Positions 15,119 to 24,016 of a stretch of DNA of 64,000 nucleotides are shown here, piece by piece (the stretch's first letter is position 1; the number at the start of each line of letters is the position of its first letter). The stretch lies in the NCBI GenBank assembly GCA_017443345.1, contig JAFSNR010000037.1, forward strand, positions 26,598-90,597, read 5' to 3'. Made by a program: the position numbers and the translations under genes. This stretch comes from Prevotella sp. Lineage in GTDB: Bacteria; Bacteroidota; Bacteroidia; Bacteroidales; Bacteroidaceae. Below the pieces are notes generated by a model that searched no databases, was not told where the DNA came from, and saw nothing but the letters and a program-made list of their open reading frames with translations.

Positions 15119-15202
15119 CCCCATACTTATCCGGCTGTTATGAGGCCAAATGTTAATTCGCACGATTTTAATTGTTAAAACGTGTCTTTTTGGGGGAAAA
15201 AC

Positions 15203-15233
15203 TTGCAACCGCAAAAGAAATGCTGTACCTTTG
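15203..15233 (+). promoter_or_regulatory. Promoter of the VirE-like pseudogene
   Basis: TTG at 15203-15205, 20 bp, TACCTTTG at 15226-15233: perfect consensus, about 65 bp before the start codon. Confidence 0.8.
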
Positions 15234-15304
15234 CATTCGAAAATTAAAGAAAGGAAAACGATTGAAGGAAAACAAACGGTAAAATTTAACTAAACATCTT
15301 TTTT

Positions 15305-16365
15305 ATGGAAAAAAATCTTCTCATTAACGGAGAGACTCTTGGAGCCTCTCAGGAGGGAATGCTCGCTATTGAGTTGTACCTCATCAGTCATTATTTGTTC
15401 CGCCGAAACGTGCTGAACGGAAAGGTGGAATTCGCAGGGAAACCTGCGGAGGAGCAAGAGCCTCAGTGGAAGCCTTTGACACAGAGCGCCCTTAACAGTA
15501 TCATCATCCGCGCCAAGCGTGATAACATCTGCGAAAGCGGTTCACCGAAGTCAGACATCGTAGAGTATGTCAACTCTGACGAGGTGGACACCTTCGACCC
15601 TATTGCCGACTACTTGGAGCATCTGCCGCAGTGGGACGGCGAGAATCATGTGGCAAGACAACATTCATCGTGCGACTGCTGCCTCCGCATCTGCGTGAGT
15701 ACTATCTGGACCACCTGAACCTCTCAAACAAGTTCGACAAGGAGATGGCTCTGACGAACAATCTGCTGGTGAACCTCGATGAGTTGGAAGCCATTCGACC
15801 CAGTCAGCATGCATCGTTGAAGCAGACGCTGTCGAAGAGTAAGGTGAACGGAAGGCCCATCTATGGTGCCTCACAGGAAGACCGTCCACGCTATGCCTCG
15901 TTTGTGGCAACGACGAACAATCCGCATCCGCTGACGGATGTCACAGGCTCGCGCCGCTATATCTGTCTGACGATTCCAAACGGGAAGTTCATCGACAACA
16001 CGGGTGAGATTGACTACAGCCAGCTCTATGCCCAAGTGCTCTACGAACTGAGGGTGCTGAAGTCGCCCTATTGGTTCAACAACGAAGAGGTGGAACGTAT
16101 CCAGCAGCTGAACCAGAACTATCTGGAACAGAAGGATATAGCAGACATCATCCGTATCTGTTTTCGCAAGCCGGAAAATGGTGAGCTGGCGCAGTCGATG
16201 AATTGCGAGAAGTTGTTGCAGATTATCACCCGTGAGTACCCGTCGATAAAGGCCACTCACGGCACGAAGGTCTACTTGGGCAAGGCCATGCGTTCGCTTG
16301 GTTTCGAGAGTACTGATTGTGGTCATGTGGCTCATTACAAGGTGATTCCGTTAAAGGCTGCATGA
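15305..16365 (+). pseudogene. VirE/VapE-type primase-associated P-loop ATPase, internally deleted and frameshifted
   Basis: The 5' part (15305-15650) encodes the region before the ATPase core (LTQSALNSIIIRAK, YLEHLPQWDGENHVAR). At 15649-15659 (TGTGGCAAGAC) the homology jumps to the +1 frame, which continues with CGKTTFIVRLLP (Walker A), NLLVNLDELEAI (Walker B) and VATTNNPHPLTDVTGSRRY to a natural stop at 16365. In this family about 50 residues normally separate ENHVARL and GCGKTTF, so both those residues and the frame were lost. VirE-family proteins belong to mobile-element replication or regulation modules. The product here should be inactive. Confidence 0.85.
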
Positions 16366-16370
16366 GCATC

Positions 16371-16485
16371 GAGTGAGGTTCAGGTGAGGTTGGAAGTGAC
16401 GTCTGAGTGAGGTTAAAACTTCCAACCTCACTCACTCGAAACCCGTTCTGCAAAGGCATTTCAAGAGATTCAAGTGAGGTTAAGG
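16371..16485. repeat. 11-bp array in inverted orientation, right of the VirE-like pseudogene
   Basis: Units of AAGTGAGGTTN type start at 16371, 16382, 16393 and 16404 with exact 11-bp phase, opposite to the array at 15068. The last unit can pair with AACCTCACTC at 16424-16433 in a hairpin, and another AAGTGAGGTT lies near 16472. The remainder to 16570 shows nothing further. Confidence 0.78.
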
Positions 16486-16570
16486 GGCAACTACAGGTTG
16501 TATTAGCCTGGATTGTTTTTCGAGAGAAAATAACTGTCACACGCGTTTTAGAATTCAGCGGGAGGAAAAG

Positions 16571-17017
16571 TTACATGAACTTCTCAACGAATTCTGCTGG
16601 AGAAAGGATTTCCATCTTCGCGGTATCAGCATTGGCATAATCGCGGAGATTGATTGTGACGAGTACGTCGCATTTATTCTGAATGGCACACTAATACTGG
16701 AAACTGTCTTCCACATCGTCGAAGGCCAGGTCATTGATACCTTGCGACAATTGTTTATGACTCAGCCCAACGGCCGTAACCATCGACATCACAGTGTTAA
16801 ACGTAGAGCGCAGACGTAGGGTCTGTTCCGGCCGATGGATGCCCTGACGTTTCAACTCTACACGAACAAGATACGCCAATGTATAAACGCAACCAACCGA
16901 AACGACAGCTTTCAACTTGCCGTCCTCAACAGCACTTAACAATTTGTCAACGGCCTGATATTCGCGTCTCCGTTCGAAGTATTCGAGGAAGATGTTTGTG
17001 TCGAGGAATACTTTCAT
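16571..17017 (-). pseudogene. PIN-domain toxin with an in-frame amber codon
   Basis: The frame starts MKVFLDTNIFLEYFERR and carries the first PIN acidic residue (LDTNIFLE) and the late DVEDSFQY block. TAG at 16691-16693 then interrupts it, and the same frame continues for 39 more codons, CAIQNKCDVLVTINLRDY and so on, to TAA at 16571-16573, giving the usual PIN length of about 148. The position normally holds glutamine (CAG), so one C-to-T change explains the stop. PIN proteins are RNases of VapC-type toxin-antitoxin pairs. Without the last 39 residues the fold loses its final strands and acidic residue. Confidence 0.85.
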
Positions 17018-17244
17018 AGCTTATATTTCTCCTGAAGATAATCCTCGATAAGCTGATCCTCTGTGGCTTCTGAGTTGAAGATACCGCATAGGGCTTCGTG
17101 ACGATAGGGGCGCTTTGCCTTTGCTGTGGGCTTTGCCGCTGCTATAAGTTGCTGGGCGTAGGCAGTAAGTTGCTCTTTCAGCAAGTCTATGCTGTAATAT
17201 TTGGGCACGTTTACCGGCACCTTGATTGTCGTTGTTGTTTCCAT
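17014..17244 (-). CDS. Antitoxin-like protein paired with the PIN toxin
   Basis: 76 residues from the ATG ending at 17244, METTTTIKVPVNVPKYYSIDLLKEQL. It begins with a short beta-strand (TTIKVPVN) followed by a helix, then an alanine/lysine-rich linker and an acidic C-terminal helix (EATEDQLIEDYLQEKY) that could wrap the toxin. It overlaps the toxin start by 4 bp, the normal antitoxin-first order. The partner carries a premature stop. A CATCTTTG box about 27 bp upstream may be its promoter. Confidence 0.75.
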   Translation of the reverse strand: METTTTIKVPVNVPKYYSIDLLKEQLTAYAQQLIAAAKPTAKAKRPYRHEALCGIFNSEATEDQLIEDYLQEKYKL

Positions 17245-17416
17245 ATCTTCTATTGTTTTATCCTTTCGGCTGCAAAGATGCAACTTTTTTCTTATTCATA
17301 CACATTTTCATCCGAAAAAGTATTTTTTCGTATCACCCCCCTCATCTTACCGTGTGAGATGCGGTAGTTCGAAATCAAACGCACACCACTTCTGACTTGT
17401 GCGACGGGATTCAAAA

Positions 17417-17442
17417 GTTTAGGACGGTTGCCCGTCCTAAAC
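17417..17442 (-). terminator. Terminator of the amidohydrolase operon
   Basis: An 11-bp perfect stem (GTTTAGGACGG / CCGTCCTAAAC) with loop TTGC, followed leftward by TTTT. It lies 48 bp downstream of the last amidohydrolase gene. Two short palindromes (GAGTT...AACTC and GACTCCATGAGTC) lie between. Confidence 0.75.
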
Positions 17443-17490
17443 CTATAGAGTTTACTTAGTGAACTCAGGGGACTCCATGAGTCTACTATA

Positions 17491-19209
17491 TTACATAGAA
17501 AAGACCTTCTTTCCCTCGAAGTAGGTGGCTTCGGGCTTGGCCTCGTGGATCTCTGTCACCGGGCATGTCAGCACATCCTTGTTGACCAGGAGGAAGTCGG
17601 CAAATTTGCCTTCCTTCACGCTGCCGCGCTCATTTTCAAGGAACATCTGGCGGGCGACGTTGATGGTAAGAGCCTGGAGTGCCTGCTCGCGGGTGAGGCA
17701 TTCTTCCGTCCACCAAGGTTTCGCATTCTCAAGATGGTAAACACCCGTAACTACGATCTCCATGATGCCGAAGGGATCATCGGGAGCGCCGCACAATGCA
17801 GGGAAGTCAGAGTGTGAGGAAAAGTTGATGCCGTGGTCGAAGAATGATTTCATCGGATAGCCCTTGTCCTTCATGCCTTCAGGGAGAATCTGCATCAATT
17901 CTTTCTGCAACGCAGAGTCGGCATGATGCCAAAGCATACCCGAGGTGACATAGATATTATGGTCGGCCATGCGCTTGTAATCCGCCTCTTTGACACCATA
18001 CACATGTACCAGCGTGTTGCGCATCTCATCCTTTCCACCGTTAATGAAGGCACTGACAATACGCTCGACACCCTTGTTGCCCATCACGTGGACGTGCATG
18101 GTGATGCCCTTTTCGTTAGCCTTGCGTGTGATGTCCGTCAGTTCCTCTTCCGACCAGTTGGGAATGCCCTGATGTCCGTCCGCATAGAGTGGATCTACAA
18201 ATCCTGTGCCGCTTTCCACCGTGCCGTCCATGAACATTTTGAGCCAGTTCGTCCGGATATGCGTAGATTCGTATTTCTTGGTGGCAGCAGCCTTCTCCAG
18301 CGTCTTGTCCACATCCATCCAGCTGTCCATTTCCCATGCCGTGCCCAGGACGAAGTGCATATCACCAGCCTGGTCCATCTGCTGGGCAGCCTGATAGAAA
18401 CTATCGTTGAAGAAAGGGGAGGAGTAGCCGTCCTGATACATCGTGTAGCCCTCCGACAGCAGCTGTTCCTGAATTTTGGGCATATTCTCTTTTGCGATGT
18501 CAACGGAGAAGAGGTTATCATTGTCTAAGAAGGAACGCACATAAGTGCCAGCCTGTTCTTTCACATAACCTGTGGGCATACCATCGGCATCCAGTACAAT
18601 CTCGCCACCGCGCACTTCTGTCTTGCCTGATGTGCCGTCCTCCTTGATGATGCCAGCCTTTTTCAGCAGGATGGTGTTGGCAATGCCCTTATGGCCTTCC
18701 TCATCGAAGAAGTAGATGGGGATATCACTGCACACCTCATCTAACAGCTTGCGATAGCACAAGTCTTTGGGGAATTTCATCATCTCCCAGCCGCTGCCGA
18801 AAACGAAATTGACTCCTGCGTCCTTTGCCTTCTTGACAGCAGCAGGAACGATCTCCTTGATGAACTGGTCCACATCAGTTTCCCGGCTCATCACTGTTCC
18901 TACGCTTTGGATGGCATAGCCAAACGAATAGTGCGCGTGACCATTGCCGCAACCGGGCATGACGAGTCCCTTACCAGTGTAGTCAACCACCTCAGTCTTG
19001 CCTTCCTCAATGTAGGCTTCGGCTCCTGCCTTGTCACCTACATAAACATATTTGCCGTCCTTCACAGCGAAGGCTTCAACAATCTGATTGCCCTCGGCGG
19101 TGTAAATCTTGCCATAGACCACGAGGTCGGCACTGTTATTACTCTTGCAGCTGACAAGGAATAATGCCAAAAGGCAGGCATTCAAAAATGCAATAAATTT
19201 CCGTTTCAT
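17491..19209 (-). CDS. YtcJ-like metal-dependent amidohydrolase, lipoprotein (paralog 1)
   Basis: 572 residues started at MKRKFIAFLNACLLALFLVSCKS, which supplies a lipobox; longer in-frame starts have no signal. Amidohydrolase superfamily features: an N-terminal composite-domain segment (ADLVVYGKIYTAEGN), the metal HxH in GCGNGHAHYS, HVHVMGNKGV, and SSHSDFP. YtcJ-type enzymes hydrolyse amide or ester bonds in N-acyl or aromatic substrates; the actual substrate is unknown. It is about as long as, and closely similar to, the paralog two genes upstream. The last gene of a minus-strand cluster. Confidence 0.9.
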   Translation of the reverse strand: MKRKFIAFLNACLLALFLVSCKSNNSADLVVYGKIYTAEGNQIVEAFAVKDGKYVYVGDKAGAEAYIEEGKTEVVDYTGKGLVMPGCGNGHAHYSFGYAIQSVGTVMSRETDVDQFIKEIVPAAVKKAKDAGVNFVFGSGWEMMKFPKDLCYRKLLDEVCSDIPIYFFDEEGHKGIANTILLKKAGIIKEDGTSGKTEVRGGEIVLDADGMPTGYVKEQAGTYVRSFLDNDNLFSVDIAKENMPKIQEQLLSEGYTMYQDGYSSPFFNDSFYQAAQQMDQAGDMHFVLGTAWEMDSWMDVDKTLEKAAATKKYESTHIRTNWLKMFMDGTVESGTGFVDPLYADGHQGIPNWSEEELTDITRKANEKGITMHVHVMGNKGVERIVSAFINGGKDEMRNTLVHVYGVKEADYKRMADHNIYVTSGMLWHHADSALQKELMQILPEGMKDKGYPMKSFFDHGINFSSHSDFPALCGAPDDPFGIMEIVVTGVYHLENAKPWWTEECLTREQALQALTINVARQMFLENERGSVKEGKFADFLLVNKDVLTCPVTEIHEAKPEATYFEGKKVFSM

Positions 19210-19225
19210 CGTTTTAGTGTTTATT

Positions 19226-20242
19226 TTATTGAATATTGTTTGTTGTCTTATAAGCGGCGATACGTTTTGCCACATTAGCTTTGATGTTGTTGTAGTAGAA
19301 CGTATAGTCATCTTCGTGGAAGCTGGCTGGACCGAAGTATTCCGGCATCTCCATGTACTTTGCATTAGCATTGGTCACAATCACTCCACGCGCCAGATTA
19401 ATCTGGGCGTCGGCTCCTACATCGGCAATCTCGTTCTCGCCGGTTTCCTCGTTCTCTATGAGCGACCCCAGGTTCAGACTGTCGGGAGCGTATGTCTCGT
19501 CAAGCTTCCAGTTCAGCGGATTGATGCTAATGGCTCCAGGCAGCACCACGATGTTCTTGGCATTTTCCTCCACGTTCTGCTTTCCCTCGGTGTTCCAACT
19601 GATGATGACTCCAGTATCGGTTTCGCCCGTTGCGAACTTCAGGTGCGGATAGTCCTTGAGATCATCCTTCGTGATGGAGTAGCCAATAGCATAAGCTGCC
19701 ACCATGCGCTTGTAGTAGTCAGGATGCTCCTTGAAATAGTGCTTCAGCACGTATCTGACTATCGCCGAGCCCTGGCTGTGGCCTGCAATGATGAACGGGC
19801 GACCTTGGTTGCAGTGCTCGAAGTAGTAGTCGAGCGCTGCCGTGATGTCTGAGTACAACACGCCCGCTATGGCTTCATCCAGACTCCCCGTCTTCGCCAT
19901 CACTTCACCAGCATATCGCATGCCGAACTGCCGATACCAGGGTGTGAAGACATTGCATGACTCCTCGAACACAGTGGCATGATCAACATATTCCTGCTGT
20001 GCACCCTCGCGCATCTCAGCGTTGTCGAGCGAAGCATAGTCGGATGCACCCTTCTCAAAGCTCGACTCGAAGTAGGACGTCGAGTAGATGTAGAACGCGT
20101 CGACATCCTTGGTGATTTCCGGCTGGTTGAGCCAGTTGGACTTTTGGGAATAGTCGGTAGCCTTTTCATTGCACGAAGTGAGCACCATTGCTATGACGCA
20201 TACGATGATGCCCGTCAACTTCCATTTTTTCACTTTTCTCAT
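19226..20242 (-). CDS. DUF3089-type alpha/beta-hydrolase lipoprotein
   Basis: 338 residues with lipobox (VLTSCNE). The nucleophile elbow AGHSQGSA (about residue 150) and upstream DVDAFYIYSTSYF agree with the DUF3089 family of alpha/beta hydrolases; a late aspartate/histidine pair is harder to place. It sits between two amidohydrolase paralogs (16 bp and 34 bp gaps), so all three are probably exported and act on the same class of substrate, for example an esterase followed by amidases. The pathway is inference. Confidence 0.82.
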   Translation of the reverse strand: MRKVKKWKLTGIIVCVIAMVLTSCNEKATDYSQKSNWLNQPEITKDVDAFYIYSTSYFESSFEKGASDYASLDNAEMREGAQQEYVDHATVFEESCNVFTPWYRQFGMRYAGEVMAKTGSLDEAIAGVLYSDITAALDYYFEHCNQGRPFIIAGHSQGSAIVRYVLKHYFKEHPDYYKRMVAAYAIGYSITKDDLKDYPHLKFATGETDTGVIISWNTEGKQNVEENAKNIVVLPGAISINPLNWKLDETYAPDSLNLGSLIENEETGENEIADVGADAQINLARGVIVTNANAKYMEMPEYFGPASFHEDDYTFYYNNIKANVAKRIAAYKTTNNIQ

Positions 20243-20276
20243 TGCATAAGTTTTTTGTTAGGAATGTCGGATCTTC

Positions 20277-22019
20277 TTACATCGAGAACACCTGCTTTCC
20301 CTCGAAGTAGGTGGCTTCGGGCTTGGCTGTGTGAATCTCTGTCACAGGGCATGTCAGCACGTCTTTATTGACCAAGAGGAAGTCTGCATACTTGCCTTCA
20401 CTGATGCTGCCGCGCTCCTGCTCGATGAACATCTGCTTGGCGCAGTTGATGGTCAGGGCGGTGAGGGCCTGCTCACGGCTGAGGCATTCTTCCGTCCACC
20501 AAGGTTTCGCATTCTCAGCGTGATATACTCCTGTCACCGCAATCTCCATGATGCTGAAGGGGTCGTTAGGACTGCCACCTGTTGCCGGGAAATCGGAATG
20601 GGAGGACACAACGATACCGTTGTCGAAGTAGGACTTCATGGGATACGCCTTGTCCTCCATGCCTGCGGGAACGACTCCTTTAAGACCTTCTTGTATCCAG
20701 TCGGCATTATGATGCCAGAGCATACCTGCGGTAACATAGATGTTATGGTCGGCTATACGCTTAAAGTCTGCTGCATCAACGTTGCGAACGTGTACCATTG
20801 TATTACGCATCTCGTCCTTTCCGCCATTGATGAAGGCGTTGACAACGCGGTTGACGCCCTTGTTACCCATCACGTGAATGTGCATGGTCAAGCCATTGGC
20901 ATTCGCCTTGCGCGTGATGTCGGTCAGTTCCTCTTCAGTCCAGTTGGCACTGCCCTGGTGCCCATCAGGATAGAGTGGATCCACAAATCCTGTGCCGGTT
21001 TCCACCGTGCCGTCCATAAAGAGCTTGATCCAGTTGGGCTTTACGCGGGTGGAGGCATATTTTTTGGCATCGGCTATCGTAGCCATAGTTTTGTCGATAT
21101 CCATCCAACTCTCAATCTCGTAACTCAGGCCCAATACAAAGTTCATATTACCAGCCTGGTCCATCTGCTGAGCAGCCTGATAGAAACTAGTGTTATAGAA
21201 ATAGGAAGACCATCCATCGATATACATCGTGTAACCCTCTGACAACAAATGCTCTTGAATTCCTGACATATTGGCTGTTGCGATCTCGACAGAAAAAAGG
21301 TTCTCATTGTCCAGGAAAGAGCGTGTATAGGTTCCTTCCTGTTCTTTCAGGAACCCTGTAGGTGTTCCGTCGGAGCCTATCTGAATCACACTTCCGCGCA
21401 CATCTTTTTTAACAGGTGTGCCGTCTTCCTTCATGATGCCAGCCTTGACCAGCAGGATGGAGTTTGCCAGACCTTTATGGGCCTCCTCATCAGCAAAGTA
21501 CATGGGAATGTCACTACAAATGGCATCCAGCTGTTGGCGGGTAGGCATATTAGACTGGAAGTTCTCGAATACCCAGCCGTAGCCAAAGATAGCCGTTGAT
21601 CCATTTTCTTTTGCCTTTTTGACAGCAGCGGGAAGGATTTCCGTCAGGAACTTATTCGGATCAACATCCCCACCCACAATTGTTCCTACTGTCTGGATGG
21701 CAAAGCCTGACGAATAATGTGCGTGGCCGTTTCCGCAGCCTGGCATCACCAGTCCCTTGCCGCTGTAGTCCACCACCTCGGTCTTGCCTTCCTCTATGAA
21801 GGCTTCGGCTCCTGCCTTGTCGCCTACATAGATATACTTGCCGTCCTTCACGGCGAAGGCTTCTACAATCTGATTGTCGTTAGATGTAAATACTTTGCCA
21901 TAGACCACGAGGTCGGCTGTTTGTTTACTGTTGCAACCAGTAAGCATACCCATGCCGATGATAACACTCATCACTGCGATGAACGATAGCATCTTTTTAC
22001 AAATTGTTTGTTTCATCAT
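20277..22019 (-). CDS. YtcJ-like metal-dependent amidohydrolase, lipoprotein (paralog 2)
   Basis: 580 residues, start MMKQTICKK (the second ATG is equally possible). The signal ends in a lipobox (GMLTGCNSK). Motifs match paralog 1 almost word for word: GCGNGHAHYSSGFA, HIHVMGNKGV, SSHSDFPATGG and the C-terminal EATYFEGKQVFSM. The first gene of the hydrolase cluster. A tandem duplication around the DUF3089 gene is the simplest origin, and a third copy survives only as the relic at 14250. Confidence 0.9.
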   Translation of the reverse strand: MMKQTICKKMLSFIAVMSVIIGMGMLTGCNSKQTADLVVYGKVFTSNDNQIVEAFAVKDGKYIYVGDKAGAEAFIEEGKTEVVDYSGKGLVMPGCGNGHAHYSSGFAIQTVGTIVGGDVDPNKFLTEILPAAVKKAKENGSTAIFGYGWVFENFQSNMPTRQQLDAICSDIPMYFADEEAHKGLANSILLVKAGIMKEDGTPVKKDVRGSVIQIGSDGTPTGFLKEQEGTYTRSFLDNENLFSVEIATANMSGIQEHLLSEGYTMYIDGWSSYFYNTSFYQAAQQMDQAGNMNFVLGLSYEIESWMDIDKTMATIADAKKYASTRVKPNWIKLFMDGTVETGTGFVDPLYPDGHQGSANWTEEELTDITRKANANGLTMHIHVMGNKGVNRVVNAFINGGKDEMRNTMVHVRNVDAADFKRIADHNIYVTAGMLWHHNADWIQEGLKGVVPAGMEDKAYPMKSYFDNGIVVSSHSDFPATGGSPNDPFSIMEIAVTGVYHAENAKPWWTEECLSREQALTALTINCAKQMFIEQERGSISEGKYADFLLVNKDVLTCPVTEIHTAKPEATYFEGKQVFSM

Positions 22020-22056
22020 GCTTTATTTGTTTTAGGATTGATAAAAAATGTTTTTG

Positions 22057-22064
22057 CAAAAGTA
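22057..22064 (-). promoter_or_regulatory. -7 element of the hydrolase cluster promoter
   Basis: TACTTTTG reading leftward, about 38 bp before the start of the second paralog. No TTG at the ideal distance, which would fit a promoter needing an activator such as the adjacent AraC protein. Confidence 0.5.
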
Positions 22065-22072
22065 ACAAAAAT

Positions 22073-22106
22073 CCCGCAAACCATGATGACATCATTAGCT
22101 TGCGGG
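22073..22106 (-). terminator. Terminator of the AraC-type gene
   Basis: Stem CCCGCAA / TTGCGGG with an internal smaller palindrome ATGATGACATCAT, followed leftward by a T-rich tract, 31 bp after the AraC-type stop. It overlaps the promoter region of the hydrolase cluster. Confidence 0.6.
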
Positions 22107-22137
22107 TCTGATTTTGCAGATTTTGAAGTAAATATTG

Positions 22138-23247
22138 TTATTTTTGAAGTTTAGACCATGCATTCACGGTCTGTCCCATGCGCTGTTTGAAGGCGAGATT
22201 GAATGTACTGTAACTCCGGTAGCCGCTTTCGTTAGCCAATTCCTGGATAGTGAAGGAGCGGTGGGAAGCTACTGCTTCACGGTAGAGACTAACGAAATAA
22301 TTGACGCGGAGATCGTTGATATAAGTATTGTAATTCATGCCCTTGCTGGAGAAATACTTGCTGATGTAGAAACGGTTGGAACCGATAGCCTTGGCAAGTT
22401 GGGGAAGAGTCAACTCGTGCTGCAGGTAAAGCCGTGTGTCGACGCAATACTTCTGTAGCAACGGTTCGATATTGTCGGTGAGGTCATTTGGGCTTACGTT
22501 GTCCTCCTCCTTGTCGGGATTATCCAAATCCGCAGGAAGGTCCTGCTCCTGGTAGATACTCAGATCGCTTAACGTCTCTACACGCCACACGAGAAAACAG
22601 GTAAGTAAAATGGCGTTTACCTGTGCAGCGTATTTGTAGAAGAGCCCCTGAAATTCAGACGCATATAAACCGAACCCTAACAGAATCGTGGCCAACACCA
22701 ACAAACTCTGCCACACCTCCTTGTGCTCCAGGTCGGCATAATTGTCGCGCAGCCAACGGCCGTATTGTCTCGTCGCGCGAACCATATATATAATGATACC
22801 GATAATCAACAACAGATAATAGGCATATAATGCAGGTAAAATGGCATCGCTACGAGTAGCGATACAAACCATCATTCCGACAACGATTGGTGCCATCATC
22901 AGGGCTATGGGCCACAGCGGTCGCCTACGGTCTTGCAGCATGGTGAACAAGACGGCTATGGCCAAAGGGAAAATCGTCAGGAAGTCGAGTAATGTGCCTA
23001 CAAAATAGAGCATCATGATATCCTCAGTGGAGGTTAGATAAATGAGGGGCACATACCATAAATGACTGAGTGTACAAGCACCCAGGAACCCCGCCGTCCA
23101 CCGGCGCAGGCGCATGGGCGACGTGACATCGGGGGCAATGGCGTTGGCCCGACGGAACAGCAGATAGCAACACGCGATCAGATTCAATACCGTCACGCCT
23201 GCATAAAACATCAAATAGAGTGTATTTCCACTAATCTGCTCGTACAT
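22138..23247 (-). CDS. Membrane-bound AraC-family transcriptional regulator
   Basis: 369 residues starting at MYEQISGNTLYL. A longer in-frame ATG (23310) is rejected because a perfect promoter lies inside that extension. The N-terminal 240 residues form about seven membrane helices, and the C-terminus (about 270-369) is an AraC helix-turn-helix pair (LTLPQLAKAIGSNRFYISKYF and FTIQELANESGYRSYSTF). Membrane AraC proteins in Bacteroidota sense small molecules through the transmembrane part. It is adjacent to and codirectional with the hydrolase cluster, so it probably regulates it. Confidence 0.88.
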   Translation of the reverse strand: MYEQISGNTLYLMFYAGVTVLNLIACCYLLFRRANAIAPDVTSPMRLRRWTAGFLGACTLSHLWYVPLIYLTSTEDIMMLYFVGTLLDFLTIFPLAIAVLFTMLQDRRRPLWPIALMMAPIVVGMMVCIATRSDAILPALYAYYLLLIIGIIIYMVRATRQYGRWLRDNYADLEHKEVWQSLLVLATILLGFGLYASEFQGLFYKYAAQVNAILLTCFLVWRVETLSDLSIYQEQDLPADLDNPDKEEDNVSPNDLTDNIEPLLQKYCVDTRLYLQHELTLPQLAKAIGSNRFYISKYFSSKGMNYNTYINDLRVNYFVSLYREAVASHRSFTIQELANESGYRSYSTFNLAFKQRMGQTVNAWSKLQK

Positions 23248-23255
23248 AACGCCTG

Positions 23256-23286
23256 CAAAGGTACGAACTATTTCTGTAACATCCAA
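23256..23286 (-). promoter_or_regulatory. Promoter of the membrane AraC gene
   Basis: TTG (23284-23286), 20 bp, TACCTTTG (23256-23263) reading leftward, ending 9 bp before the chosen start codon. The leader would be only a few bases long. Confidence 0.82.
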
Positions 23287-23345
23287 ATAATGGCCGAGTT
23301 TATTTGCCACACAAGAGCGCCATGGTTGCTAGCCGATAACAATGC

Positions 23346-23981
23346 TTACTTGCTTGTGCGATTGATATAGTCCATGATAACCTCTACAGCATCGTCTTCA
23401 CTCAGGTCATCCATCGAGATGACGAACTGGTAGTTGCGGGTGTCGTAGCGCGAGGTGTCCTCATATTTCTTGATGTAAGCCTCACGGGAAGAGTCCAGCT
23501 TCTCAATGATGTCGCGGGCCTCCTGCTCACTGACGTCCTGACGGCGCATGACACGCTTAATGCGGTGTTCCATTGAAGCTTGGATAAAGATATTCAGGTG
23601 GTTGGGCCATTCGCGGAATACCAAGAAACCCGCGCGGCCTGCTACGACACACGATGACTGTGAGGCCAGTTCCTGAAGGATGCGCTTCTCAGTCTCGAAC
23701 ATGGTGGCATTATCGAGTTTCACCTCAGCCTCCATAGGCTGACTGGCACTATTGACCAATGTATGGTAGTAGTTGTTGATGTCGTTCCACCACGATTTCT
23801 TCTGAGCCTTGATTTCCTCAATACGCTCTGGGGTGAGGCCAAACTTCTGGGTCAATCCGTCGATGACGGCCTTGTCGCAGTACTTCACACATAACTTCTC
23901 GGCCAGCTTACGGCCTACGGTACGTCCACCAGTTCCGACTTCACGGTTAATGGTGATGACAAATTTCTCGTTCTTGTTCAT
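23346..23981 (-). CDS. Cytidylate kinase-like P-loop protein
   Basis: 211 residues from MNKNEKFVITINREVG. The N-terminus INREVGTGGRTVGRKLAEKL is the glycine-rich phosphate-binding loop of the cytidylate-kinase-like family, with GRAGFLVF and the lid-type arginines RIKRVMRRQDVSEQEA. The TGGRT loop lacks the canonical GK[ST], as is usual in this family, which differs from true Cmk, so the substrate is uncertain. Last gene of a five-gene minus-strand group starting at 27018. Confidence 0.82.
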   Translation of the reverse strand: MNKNEKFVITINREVGTGGRTVGRKLAEKLCVKYCDKAVIDGLTQKFGLTPERIEEIKAQKKSWWNDINNYYHTLVNSASQPMEAEVKLDNATMFETEKRILQELASQSSCVVAGRAGFLVFREWPNHLNIFIQASMEHRIKRVMRRQDVSEQEARDIIEKLDSSREAYIKKYEDTSRYDTRNYQFVISMDDLSEDDAVEVIMDYINRTSK

Positions 23982-24016
23982 TGCTTTTATGTGATATTTG
24001 TTAGTTAATACTTTAT

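Larger units (their letters stand above)
14310..15200. other. Repeat-rich non-coding region of about 0.9 kb
   Basis: No credible gene was found on either strand; open frames are short and lack ribosome-binding or family features. The stretch holds a GC-rich hairpin with 14-bp tandem repeats, a palindrome GACCTATAGGTC (14519-14530), AT-rich DNA, the TTAATGGT palindrome, and an 11-bp array. Confidence 0.7.
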
